Program-made: the position numbers and the translations under genes
In this document: piece after piece, positions 14,522-22,404 of the stretch
How positions within the stretch are numbered: the first letter of the stretch is position 1
Layout of the letters: each line of letters begins with the position of its first letter
The notes under the pieces: generated by a model
Told to the model about the DNA's origin: nothing
Database searches by the model: none
Seen by the model: the letters and a program-made list of their open reading frames with translations, nothing else
NCBI GenBank assembly: GCA_946617545.1
Contig: CAMOKK010000004.1
Location: 1 to 23,519, forward strand
Length of the DNA: 23,519 bases
Source of the DNA: an uncultured Bacteroidales bacterium
Lineage (GTDB): Bacteria > Bacteroidota > Bacteroidia > Bacteroidales > UBA932
Direction of reading: 5' to 3'

Positions 14522-15082
14522 ATGAAAAAACTTTTTGTCGTCGCCCTTGCGGCACTTGCTACCCTCACTGCCTCTGCCCAGCAGTTCGGCCGTGTGAATT
14601 TCAATGAGATTGTGATGTTGGCTCCCGAAATGGATGCAGCCCGCGAGGCCATTGCCGCCTCCCAGAAAGAGGCCGAGGAAACCTATTCCTCCATGCTGGA
14701 AGAGTACCAGGGCAAGATGACCCAGTACCAGCAGAAGCAGGCCACCTGGACGGCCGCCATCAAGGAAAGCAAGGAGCGTGAGCTCATGGAAATCCAGAAC
14801 CGTATCCAGGAATTCCAGCAGTCCATCTCCCAGGAACTCCAGCAGCAGCAGGCCCAGCTCACCGCTCCCATCCAGGAGAAGGCCAACAAGGTGGTTTCCG
14901 AGATTGCCAAGGCCAAGGGCCTTACCGCCCTGTTCGACGCCACCCAGGCCATCTACTTCGATGAGACCAAGGTGATTGACATCACCCCCGAGGCCCGCAA
15001 AGCCATGAACATCCCCGACAGCCGCACCCTCGAAAGCCTCCAGGCCGAACTCCAGGCCCAGGCTCAGGCCCAGCAGCAGTAA
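14522..15082 (+). CDS. skp: Periplasmic chaperone of the OmpH/Skp family
   Basis: A 186-residue secreted protein: signal peptide 1-19 ending TASA|Q, then the OmpH N-terminal strand FGRVNFNEIVMLAPEMDAAR, two long Gln/Glu/Lys-rich helices (about 40-120) that should form the coiled-coil tentacles, the returning KAKGLTALFDATQAIYFD strand/helix part, and a Gln/Ala-rich tail ending in QQQ. Skp trimers hold unfolded outer membrane proteins on the way to BamA, whose gene is immediately upstream, the usual arrangement in Bacteroidota. A second Skp-like protein, predicted to be a lipoprotein, is encoded at 8849-9457. A large hairpin with a T-tract lies 41 bases downstream. Confidence 0.92.
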   Translation: MKKLFVVALAALATLTASAQQFGRVNFNEIVMLAPEMDAAREAIAASQKEAEETYSSMLEEYQGKMTQYQQKQATWTAAIKESKERELMEIQNRIQEFQQSISQELQQQQAQLTAPIQEKANKVVSEIAKAKGLTALFDATQAIYFDETKVIDITPEARKAMNIPDSRTLESLQAELQAQAQAQQQ

Positions 15083-15120
15083 TTCGTTTTGAATAAAGGA
15101 AGATTCTTTACAGAAAAAAA

Positions 15121-15151
15121 TTGGGAATTCGCTTTTAATTCTTTACATTTG
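15121..15151 (+). promoter_or_regulatory. Promoter of gdhA (TTG-N20-TAnnTTTG)
   Basis: TTG at 15121-15123 and TACATTTG at 15144-15151 are 20 bases apart, a good match to the Bacteroidota -33/-7 promoter. The 5' leader to the gdhA ATG is about 55 bases. The -7 element lies at the tip of the palindrome at 15124-15173. Confidence 0.65.
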
Positions 15152-15178
15152 TAATGGAATTGAAGCGAATTCCTTTTT
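15124..15178 (+). terminator. Long hairpin with T-tract, probable skp terminator
   Basis: GGAATTCGCTT (15124-15134) pairs perfectly with AAGCGAATTCC (15163-15173). Inside it, AATTC/GAATT (15137-15141 with 15157-15161) and TTAC/GTAA (15143-15146 with 15151-15154) also pair, leaving an ATTT loop. Five T follow at 15174-15178. As RNA this is a stem of about 20 pairs that could end the skp transcript. Confidence 0.6.
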
Positions 15179-15214
15179 ATTTATAACCATAAACACTAAA
15201 ACATCGTTTTTGTA

Positions 15215-16558
15215 ATGAAAACAACTGACATCATGGCACGCCTCCAGGCCAAGTACCCGCTGGAGAAAGAGTATCTGCAGGCGGTTCAGGAAGTTCTGGA
15301 ATCCATCGAGGATGTGTACAACCAGCATCCCGAGTTTGAGAAGGCCAAGATTGTGGAGCGTCTGGTAGAGCCGGACCGCATCTTCACCTTCCGCGTAACC
15401 TGGATAGACGACAAAGGCGAGGTCCAGACCAACACCGGCTATCGCATCCAGTTCAACAGTGCCATCGGTCCCTATAAGGGTGGTCTCCGCTTCCACAAGG
15501 CGGTAACCCCTTCCATGCTCAAGTTCCTGGGCTTCGAGCAAACCTTCAAAAATGCCCTCACCACTCTGCCGATGGGCGGAGCCAAGGGCGGCAGTGACTT
15601 TGACCCCGTGGGCAAGTCCAACGACGAAATCATGCGTTTCTGCCAGGCTTTCATGCTGGAGCTGTGGAACTGCATCGGCCCGGACCAGGATATCCCTGCC
15701 GGAGATGTGGGTGTGGGCGGTCGTGAGATTGGCTACCTCTATGGCATGTACAAGAAGCTGGCCCGCCAGTACAACACCGGTGTCCTTACCGGAAAGGGCG
15801 GCACCTGGGGCGGCTCCATCCTTCGTCCGGAGGCCACCGGCTTCGGTGCCCTGTACTTCACTCAGCACCTGCTGCAGAAGGCCGGAAAGGACATCAAGGG
15901 CAAGAAAGTGGCCCTGTCCGGCTTCGGCAACGTGGCCTGGGGCGCTGCAACGAAGGCCCGCGAGCTGGGCGCCAAGGTGGTGGCCATCAGCGGCCCCGAC
16001 GGCGTCTGCGAAATTCCCGACGGCATTACCCCGGAAATGATTGACTACATGCTGGTCATGCGTGCCTCCAACCGCAACAAGGTACAGGATATGGCCGACA
16101 AATTCCCCGGAGCGGTCAAGTTCACCGCCGGCAAGAAGAGCTGGTGTGTCCCCGTGGATATCGCCCTCCCTTGCGCCTTCCAGAACGAGCTGTCCGAGGA
16201 AGATGCCAAGGAGCTGAAGGCCAATGGCTGCTGGTGCTGCTGCGAGGTGTCCAACATGGGCTGCCAGCCCGGTGCCATCCATTTCTTCCAGCATAACGGC
16301 ATCCTCTTTGCTCCCGGCAAGGCCGTGAACGCGGGCGGCGTGGCCACTTCCGGCCTGGAAATGACCCAGAATGCAGAGCACATCTCCTGGGACGCCAAGG
16401 AAGTGGACGAAAAGCTGCATTTCATCATGAAGTCCATCCACGAGCAGTGCGTAAAGTATGGCACCCAGCCGGACGGCAGCGTGGATTACGTGAAGGGCGC
16501 CAATATTGCCGGTTTCATGAAGGTGGCCACCGCCATGCTGGAGCAGGGAACCATCTAA
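15215..16558 (+). CDS. gdhA: NADP-type glutamate dehydrogenase
   Basis: A 447-residue enzyme of the hexameric glutamate dehydrogenase family that makes glutamate from 2-oxoglutarate and ammonium. Substrate-site motifs are intact: GPYKGGLRFH (K88), PMGGAKGGSDFDP with the catalytic K124, and DIPAGDVGVGGREIGYLYG. The nucleotide-binding Rossmann motif is ALSGFGNVAWGAATKA (GxGNVA), and the C-terminus has FAPGKAVNAGGVATSGLEM and YVKGANIAGFMKVA. NADP use is inferred from the length class and overall similarity. The segment NGCWCCCEVSNMGC (337-350) is unusually rich in cysteine where many homologues read VxAVAEGANMP. It has its own promoter and terminator and seems monocistronic. Confidence 0.95.
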   Translation: MKTTDIMARLQAKYPLEKEYLQAVQEVLESIEDVYNQHPEFEKAKIVERLVEPDRIFTFRVTWIDDKGEVQTNTGYRIQFNSAIGPYKGGLRFHKAVTPSMLKFLGFEQTFKNALTTLPMGGAKGGSDFDPVGKSNDEIMRFCQAFMLELWNCIGPDQDIPAGDVGVGGREIGYLYGMYKKLARQYNTGVLTGKGGTWGGSILRPEATGFGALYFTQHLLQKAGKDIKGKKVALSGFGNVAWGAATKARELGAKVVAISGPDGVCEIPDGITPEMIDYMLVMRASNRNKVQDMADKFPGAVKFTAGKKSWCVPVDIALPCAFQNELSEEDAKELKANGCWCCCEVSNMGCQPGAIHFFQHNGILFAPGKAVNAGGVATSGLEMTQNAEHISWDAKEVDEKLHFIMKSIHEQCVKYGTQPDGSVDYVKGANIAGFMKVATAMLEQGTI

Positions 16559-16578
16559 AACCAAAGACTTTGTACCCG

Positions 16579-16608
16579 GGTGCCTCATTTGGGTGAGGCA
16601 CCTTTTTT
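16579..16608 (+). terminator. Intrinsic terminator of gdhA
   Basis: A perfect 9-bp inverted repeat GGTGCCTCA / TGAGGCACC with a 6-base loop (16588-16593) is followed by six T (16603-16608). It begins 20 bases after the gdhA stop. Confidence 0.92.
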
Positions 16609-16644
16609 ATGTATAAAAAAGATGGTTATCTGCCAATTTATGCT

Positions 16645-16652
16645 TAAATTTG
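16645..16652 (+). promoter_or_regulatory. -7 promoter element of the M49-like / SLC13 / porin unit
   Basis: TAAATTTG matches TAnnTTTG and ends 28 bases before the ATG at 16681. It lies just after the gdhA terminator and is the only promoter I see for the genes through 23454. Confidence 0.55.
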
Positions 16653-16680
16653 CAGACTAAACCGATTCAATTTGAACGTG

Positions 16681-18279
16681 ATGAAAAATTTACAGATGGC
16701 AGGAGTTCTCCTGCTTGCCGCAGCGGCCCTCTGGTCTTGCCGGGAAGGCCGCAGCAAGGCGGAACGCCTGCTTGAGAACTATGCTCAGGTGACCATTCCC
16801 GCTCCGGACCTTTCGGGAATCACCGACAATGGTAAGGAGGTTCTGAATCTGTATCGTTTCGCCGCCGACGAGGCCGACGCCATTTACTGGAAGCAGGTCT
16901 TCGGGGACAAGGCTTTCTTCAGTGCCCTCCCTGCGGCGGAGCGTGAGTTCGCCTATGTCAACTACGGTCCCTGGAACCGCATTGACAGGCAGCCGTTTAT
17001 CGACGGTTTCGGCCCCAAGCCCGCGGGCGCCCGTTTTTATCCGGAAGACATGACGGACCAGGAATTCGAGGCCCTGGACAATCCGGACAAGGAAAGCCCT
17101 TATACGCTTATCCAGCGCAATACCCAAGGGGGACTGGACGTGGTGTGGTATCACGACGCCTATGCCCCCCAGGTCAAGAAAATTGCCGATTATCTGCGTG
17201 CTGCCGCCGACATCACCATCAAGGAGAGCGTCCGTGCATACCTGCTCAAGAAGGCCGATGCCCTCCTGACGGACAACTACTACGAGAGCGACTACGCCTG
17301 GCTTCAGATGGACGACAGCAAGATGGACCTGGTGATTGGCCCCAACGAGACCATCGATGACGAGCGTTATGGAATAAAGGCCTCCTACGGTGCCTACGTG
17401 CTGCTGAAGAACCTGAACCGCACTGCCAGCCTGAACAAGATTACCCGCCGTCTGCCCGAGCTGCAGGCCTCCCTGCCCGGCAATCCCGAGTACCTCACTT
17501 TCGTTCCCGGCGTGGCTTCCAACATTTTCTCCTGCGACGTAATTTACTACGGCGGTTATACCAACGCCGGCTATAAGGTGATAGCCATCAATTTCCCTTA
17601 CGACGCCAAGGCCCAGGAAGATTTCGGCACCCGCACCATCCTCTTTGACAACATCATCCGCGAGAAGTTCAACCGCACCGTGTTCCCGGCGGGCAATGTG
17701 CTGCTGGAATCGGCCGACCGCGCTCACCTGGACGCCAACGCCTTCTACTGGAATATCGTCTTCCGCGAGGTGGCCAAGGGCCTGGGCGTGAAGGAAACCG
17801 TGAACGGAAAGGGCACCGTGGCCGAGGCCCTGGGCAATGAGGCCCTTACCATGGAAAAGGCCAAGTCCAACGTCCTGGGCGCCTTCCTGTGCATGCAGGA
17901 GGTGGAAGCCCACCGTGTGGATGCCCTCATCATGAAAAATGACGTGATTGCCACCTTCGTGGCCAATGTCATCCGTTCTTCCCGTTTCGGGGACGGTGAC
18001 GCCACGGGACGCGCCAACCTCCTCATCTACAACTACCTTTTGGAGAAGGGCGCCATTTCCCGCCAGGCTTCCGGCAAATATGTGATTGACTATGCCGCCA
18101 CCGAGCAGGCTGTCTCTTCCCTGGGAGAGGATCTCCTCCGGATTCAGGCCACCGGTGACCGCACCGCCGCCGAAGAAATGGTGGCCCGCTACGCTGTTGT
18201 GAGTTCCACCCTCAAGGCTGATATCGTGAATCTGGAACTGGAAAAGATTCCCGTCGATATCCGCGTAAAATACGAATAA
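16681..18279 (+). CDS. Lipoprotein related to peptidase family M49 (dipeptidyl peptidase III), zinc ligands missing
   Basis: A 532-residue lipoprotein; ATG at 16681 is chosen since it starts MKNLQMAGVLLLAAAALWS|C20, a lipobox signal. The C-terminal half follows the M49/DPP III-like pattern: FREVAKGLGV (361-370) sits where active relatives have HELxHGLG, MEKAKSN (391-397) where they have EEAKAD, and GRANLLIYNYLLEKGAI and IPVDIRVKYE match the family's end. The two zinc histidines are replaced by R362 and K366, and the zinc Glu by K393, while the catalytic-position Glu (E363) remains. It therefore probably does not act as a zinc peptidase and may bind a ligand or partner instead. Family assignment is from motif layout and recall of relatives. 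The SLC13 gene follows after 16 bases. Confidence 0.78.
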   Translation: MKNLQMAGVLLLAAAALWSCREGRSKAERLLENYAQVTIPAPDLSGITDNGKEVLNLYRFAADEADAIYWKQVFGDKAFFSALPAAEREFAYVNYGPWNRIDRQPFIDGFGPKPAGARFYPEDMTDQEFEALDNPDKESPYTLIQRNTQGGLDVVWYHDAYAPQVKKIADYLRAAADITIKESVRAYLLKKADALLTDNYYESDYAWLQMDDSKMDLVIGPNETIDDERYGIKASYGAYVLLKNLNRTASLNKITRRLPELQASLPGNPEYLTFVPGVASNIFSCDVIYYGGYTNAGYKVIAINFPYDAKAQEDFGTRTILFDNIIREKFNRTVFPAGNVLLESADRAHLDANAFYWNIVFREVAKGLGVKETVNGKGTVAEALGNEALTMEKAKSNVLGAFLCMQEVEAHRVDALIMKNDVIATFVANVIRSSRFGDGDATGRANLLIYNYLLEKGAISRQASGKYVIDYAATEQAVSSLGEDLLRIQATGDRTAAEEMVARYAVVSSTLKADIVNLELEKIPVDIRVKYE

Positions 18280-18295
18280 TCAAAAAGTTTCTATA

Positions 18296-19741
18296 ATGGC
18301 TAAGAAATTCAACCTTAAGTATTGGGTGTTCCTGCCGCTGGTGATTCTCATCACCGTCTTCCTCTGGGCCGTGCCCGTTTCCTTCTATGGCATCGAAGCC
18401 CTGACCGTGGTGCAGCAGCGGGTGATAGCCCTCTTCGTGTTCGCCGCCCTCATGTGGATTTTTGAGTTCATCCCCAACTGGTCCACCTCCCTGCTGGTCA
18501 TTGTGATTGCCCTCCTGACCATCTCCAACAAGGGTATCGGCTTTTTCTGTGATCCGCAGTATGGCACGCTGGTGCCCTATGCCCGCATCATGAGCTCCAT
18601 GGCCGACCCTGTGGTGATGCTCTTCCTGGGCGGCTTCGTACTGGCCATCATGGCCGAGAAGTACGGTCTGGACGTAACCCTGGCCCGGGCCCTGCTGAAA
18701 CTCTTCGGCACCAAGCCGGAGATTGTGCTGCTGGGCTTCCTCATCATGATTTCCGTCTTCTCCATGTTCATGTCCAACACCGCCACCGCCGCCATGATGC
18801 TGGCCCTCCTCACCCCGGTGCTCTCCAAGCTTCCGGCCGATGACAAGGGAAAGATCGGCCTGGCGCTGTCCATTCCCGTGGCCGCCAACCTGGGCGGTAT
18901 CGGCACGCCTATCGGCACGCCGCCCAACGCCACAGCCAAGGGCGCCCTGGAGCAGGCCGGTATCGACGTGAGCTTCGGCGAGTGGTGCCTTCACATGATT
19001 CCCTACGTGATTGTCATGATTCTGATTGCCTGGGTGCTGCTGCGCTTCCTCTTCCCCTTCAAGACAAAGAAACTGGTTTTGGAGATACCGGAGAGCCTGG
19101 TGAAGAAAGACTGGAAACTGTATGTGGTGTGGATTACCTTCGTGGGCACCATCCTTTTGTGGGCCACGGAGCAGATTACCCATATCAACTCCAATATCGT
19201 CGCCCTCATTCCGCTGGGCGTGTTCACGGCTACGGGCCTGTTCGGCAAGGAGGAAATCAAGGAGATTAACTGGAACGTGCTGTGGCTGGTGGCCGGAGGC
19301 TTTGCCCTGGGTTACTGCCTGCAGGATACCGGTCTGGCCAAGGTCTTGATTCAGGCCATTCCTTTCGGCAGCATGTCCGTGGTGCTGGTGCTGGTTATCG
19401 CCGGCCTGGTGTGCTACCTGCTCAGTAACTTCATCTCCAACTCCGCCACGGCGGCCCTGCTTATCCCCATCCTCATTGTGGTGGCCAACGGCATGGCCGA
19501 CCCTGCCGCCGCCAACAACGCCGATTTCCTGGCCATGGGCGGCACATCGGCCATGATTATCTTCATTGCCGTTTGCGCTTCCATCGCCATGCTCTTCCCC
19601 ATCTCCACGCCTCCGAATGCCATTGCATCCGCCACCGGCATGGTAGAGACCAAGGACATGACCAAGGTGGGTCTCATCATCGGCATCGTCGGCTTTGTGC
19701 TGGGTTATTTCTGGCTTACCAAAATTTATCCGTTTGCATAA
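18296..19741 (+). CDS. SLC13/DASS-family sodium-coupled carboxylate transporter
   Basis: A 481-residue polytopic inner membrane protein with about 11-12 hydrophobic helices. Both halves of the inverted-repeat DASS fold carry the substrate/sodium motif: SNTAT starting at S160 and SNSAT at 381-385, each with a later proline-rich clamp element (PIGTPPNAT at 205-213 and PISTPPNA near 435). DASS proteins import succinate, malate, fumarate, citrate or sulfate with sodium. The exact substrate cannot be read here; dicarboxylate is the likeliest. It starts 16 bases after the M49-like gene and ends one base before the porin gene, so the three are almost certainly co-transcribed. Confidence 0.92.
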   Translation: MAKKFNLKYWVFLPLVILITVFLWAVPVSFYGIEALTVVQQRVIALFVFAALMWIFEFIPNWSTSLLVIVIALLTISNKGIGFFCDPQYGTLVPYARIMSSMADPVVMLFLGGFVLAIMAEKYGLDVTLARALLKLFGTKPEIVLLGFLIMISVFSMFMSNTATAAMMLALLTPVLSKLPADDKGKIGLALSIPVAANLGGIGTPIGTPPNATAKGALEQAGIDVSFGEWCLHMIPYVIVMILIAWVLLRFLFPFKTKKLVLEIPESLVKKDWKLYVVWITFVGTILLWATEQITHINSNIVALIPLGVFTATGLFGKEEIKEINWNVLWLVAGGFALGYCLQDTGLAKVLIQAIPFGSMSVVLVLVIAGLVCYLLSNFISNSATAALLIPILIVVANGMADPAAANNADFLAMGGTSAMIIFIAVCASIAMLFPISTPPNAIASATGMVETKDMTKVGLIIGIVGFVLGYFWLTKIYPFA

Positions 19742-19742
19742 C

Positions 19743-21023
19743 ATGAAAAAAACAATACTGATTGCTTTGGCAGCGCTGCTTACCGGCGGCGCTGCCTTTG
19801 CGCAGGAAGAAAAACCTGCGCACTTCAAGCTTTACGGCTTTATCCGTAACTACATGGTGGCCGACAGCCGCGCCGTGAACGCCGGCACCGAAGACCTTTA
19901 TTTCTACATGCCCAAGGACGTGAACATGACAGACGGGTTCGACGCCAACGACGGCTTCAATTGGCGCTTCGTGTCCCTTACCACCCGCCTGGGCCTGGAC
20001 GTGTCCGGCTACAAGTGGGGCAGCATGGGCGTTTCCGGCAAAGTGGAGGCCGATTTTTACTACCTCAGCGGTTCCACGCCCACCCTGCGCCTGCGTCAGG
20101 CCTTCATGAAACTGAATTGGGACAACAGCCCGGTGAGCCTCACCATCGGCCAGGCTTGGCATCCCATGGCGGCCGACATGCCCCACATGAACAACCTGGA
20201 AACCGGTGCGCCCTTCAATCCGTTCAACCGCAGTCCGCAGCTGACGGCCGACATTGCCCTGGGGTCCGGCATCACCCTTACGGCCAGCATGCTGTACCTG
20301 AACCACTACCTGCCCACCGGTCCCGCCGGCAAGAGCAAGGATTACTATAAATACGGTCTTCCGGAATTCTATCTGGGGGTGAGCTACCGCAGCGCCAAGT
20401 TCCTGGGCCGCGTAGGTGTGGATATGGTGAATATCCGTCCCTACCGCACCATTACGGACTGGCGCGTGCAGGACGGCGGCGGCAAGACCATTCAGGTGAA
20501 GAGCCTCCTTACCACCTTCTCGCCGTTCCTCTTTGCCCAGTACACCAACGGCCTGTTCCAACTCCGCGCCAAAACCATCCTGGCCCAGGCCGGCGAGCAC
20601 ATGAACCTGCTGAGCGGCTACGGCGTCCATTCTTTTAACGACGACGGCACCATCACCTACACCCCCATGCAGGACTGGGCCTCCTTCGTCAGCTTCTCCT
20701 ACGGCAAGAAGTTCCAGGTGATGGCCATGCTGGGCTACATGAAGCAGCTGGGCACCACCAAGGACCTGGCCGACAACCGGCTGTGGCTGAACACATCGGC
20801 CGATACCAAAATCCAGCAGGCCTTCCGTGCCACGCCCACCGTGGCCTGGAATCTGGGAAAATTCACGGTATCCCTGGAGTATAACCTCACCGCCGCCGAG
20901 TTCGGGACCGGCGACTTCGACAGCCGCGGCCTGCAGCGGCTTCCCGCTCCCGGCGCTCCTGCGGCGGCTCCCCACTGGGTGCTGAACCACCGCTTCATCT
21001 GCATGACCAAGTTTAACTTCTAG
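19743..21023 (+). CDS. Outer membrane beta-barrel protein, DcaP-like porin
   Basis: A 426-residue secreted protein. I chose the ATG at 19743 as it starts the signal peptide MKKTILIALAALLTGGAAFA|Q; an upstream in-frame ATG would overlap the transporter gene. The mature part has alternating beta-strand pattern, starting HFKLYGFIRNYMVADSR and including the conserved segment LRLRQAFMKLNW followed by ITIGQAWHP-like LTIGQAWHPM, and ends MTKFNF with a terminal Phe, as expected for a BAM substrate. This pattern resembles the DcaP-like outer membrane proteins; DcaP itself passes dicarboxylates. Coupled with the SLC13 gene one base upstream, it would supply the outer-membrane step of carboxylate uptake. 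That pairing is an inference. Confidence 0.75.
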   Translation: MKKTILIALAALLTGGAAFAQEEKPAHFKLYGFIRNYMVADSRAVNAGTEDLYFYMPKDVNMTDGFDANDGFNWRFVSLTTRLGLDVSGYKWGSMGVSGKVEADFYYLSGSTPTLRLRQAFMKLNWDNSPVSLTIGQAWHPMAADMPHMNNLETGAPFNPFNRSPQLTADIALGSGITLTASMLYLNHYLPTGPAGKSKDYYKYGLPEFYLGVSYRSAKFLGRVGVDMVNIRPYRTITDWRVQDGGGKTIQVKSLLTTFSPFLFAQYTNGLFQLRAKTILAQAGEHMNLLSGYGVHSFNDDGTITYTPMQDWASFVSFSYGKKFQVMAMLGYMKQLGTTKDLADNRLWLNTSADTKIQQAFRATPTVAWNLGKFTVSLEYNLTAAEFGTGDFDSRGLQRLPAPGAPAAAPHWVLNHRFICMTKFNF

Positions 21024-21036
21024 AAACTGTATCGAC

Positions 21037-22401
21037 ATGGGAGCATTTCACGCATACGACATCCGCGGTATCTGGGGCAAAGACTGGGACCTGGATATAG
21101 CTTATAAGGTAGGATACTTTGTTCCCCAGCTTCTGAAGGCCGGCAAGGTGCTTGTGGGCCGCGACTGCCGCGTCTCCTCCGACGAGATTCATGACGCGGT
21201 GGTAAGAGGCATCAACGATGCCGGGGCCGATGTTTACGATATCGGCCTCAGCTCTACGCCGATGGTGTACTTCGGCACCGCCAACTACGGTTTTGACGCC
21301 TCCATCCAGATTACGGCCAGCCACAACCCGGCGCAGTACAACGGCATGAAGGTGTCTACTACCGATGCGCAGGCTGTGGGCTTCGACGCCGGCCTGGGGC
21401 AGATCAAGGCCTGGATAGACGAGGGAAAACCCACCCCCGTGGCCGCCAAACGCGGTCAGGTGTTCCAAAAGGAGATTATGGCCGATTACCTGGCCTTCAT
21501 GCGCAAGTTCGTGAAGGACTACAGCGGCCTCACCATTGCCATGGACCTGTCCAATGGAATGGCCAACCTCTTTGCCAAGGAAATCTTCGGCACCGGCGGC
21601 AACATCCACTATCTCTTCGATACCCTGGACGGCCGTTTCCCCAACCATGAGCCCAACCCCCTCATCGAGAAGAACTGCTTCCCGCTGGAGGAAAAGGTAC
21701 GTGAGGTGAAGGCCGATGCCGGCGTCATCTACGACGGAGACGCAGACCGCGTGATGTTCGTGGACGAGAAAGGGCAGTTCATCTCCCCGGACCTGATGAT
21801 AGCCCTCATGGGCAACTATTTTGTGAAGGAACGCGGTCTCAAGGGCCTGGTGCTGCAGGATATCCGTTCCTCCAAGGCCGTAGGGGAGTACCTGGCTCCC
21901 ATGGGCTGCGAGATGCGCACCTGGAAGGTGGGCCGTGCCTTTGCCGCCAGCAAACTCCGTGAGATTGACGGCGTGTGGGGCGGGGAACTGGCCGGTCACT
22001 ACTATTTCCGTGACTTCTTCTACAGCGACAGCGGCCTGCTGGCTTCCATCATCCTGCTCAATATCGTGGCCGGTTTCAAGAAGGAAGGCAAAACGCTGTC
22101 CCAGGCCATCGCCGAGATTGTCCGTTACCAGAATTCCGGAGAAATCAACTATCGCATAGAGGACAAGAAGGGCGCCATGGACGCCGTGAAGGACTATTTC
22201 ATGGCCCAAGAAAAGGCTACGGCCTTCATGGACTTCGACGGCTACCGCGTAGAATTCCCCGACTGGTGGTTCAATATCCGTCCTTCCAACACGGAACCTT
22301 ATCTTCGTTTCATTTGCGAGGCAACATCGGCCCAGCTTTTGCAGGAGAAGATTGCTCAAACCGACGCCATCCTGGTGAACCAGTTTGGCGGCAAGCGATA
22401 A
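21037..22401 (+). CDS. Phosphomannomutase/phosphoglucomutase
   Basis: A 454-residue alpha-D-phosphohexomutase that interconverts sugar 1- and 6-phosphates (mannose and glucose) in the cytoplasm, feeding nucleotide-sugar synthesis for envelope glycans. All four family sites are seen: the phosphoserine loop TASHNP (93-98, S95), the metal-binding DGDADR (233-238), the sugar-binding GGELAGHYYF (around 315-324, with Ala where GEMSGH usually has Ser), and the phosphate-binding RPSNTEPYLRF near the end. It starts 13 bases after the porin gene and ends 3 bases before the M23 peptidase gene. PMM/PGM dual specificity is likely from the AlgC-like length and motifs, but not proved. Confidence 0.93.
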   Translation: MGAFHAYDIRGIWGKDWDLDIAYKVGYFVPQLLKAGKVLVGRDCRVSSDEIHDAVVRGINDAGADVYDIGLSSTPMVYFGTANYGFDASIQITASHNPAQYNGMKVSTTDAQAVGFDAGLGQIKAWIDEGKPTPVAAKRGQVFQKEIMADYLAFMRKFVKDYSGLTIAMDLSNGMANLFAKEIFGTGGNIHYLFDTLDGRFPNHEPNPLIEKNCFPLEEKVREVKADAGVIYDGDADRVMFVDEKGQFISPDLMIALMGNYFVKERGLKGLVLQDIRSSKAVGEYLAPMGCEMRTWKVGRAFAASKLREIDGVWGGELAGHYYFRDFFYSDSGLLASIILLNIVAGFKKEGKTLSQAIAEIVRYQNSGEINYRIEDKKGAMDAVKDYFMAQEKATAFMDFDGYRVEFPDWWFNIRPSNTEPYLRFICEATSAQLLQEKIAQTDAILVNQFGGKR

Positions 22402-22404
22402 TCT

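Noticed and set aside
16672..16680. A TTG start three codons upstream of the M49-like gene.
   Set aside because: The ATG at 16681 directly begins the lipoprotein signal, and no feature favours the rare start.
19695..19742. An upstream in-frame start for the DcaP-like porin.
   Set aside because: It lies inside the transporter gene and would put 16 residues ahead of a normal signal peptide starting at 19743.
18212..19828. A 538-codon minus-strand frame opposite the SLC13 gene, rich in His, Gly and Glu.
   Set aside because: This composition is what the antisense of a hydrophobic membrane protein gene gives; no promoter or start signal supports it.
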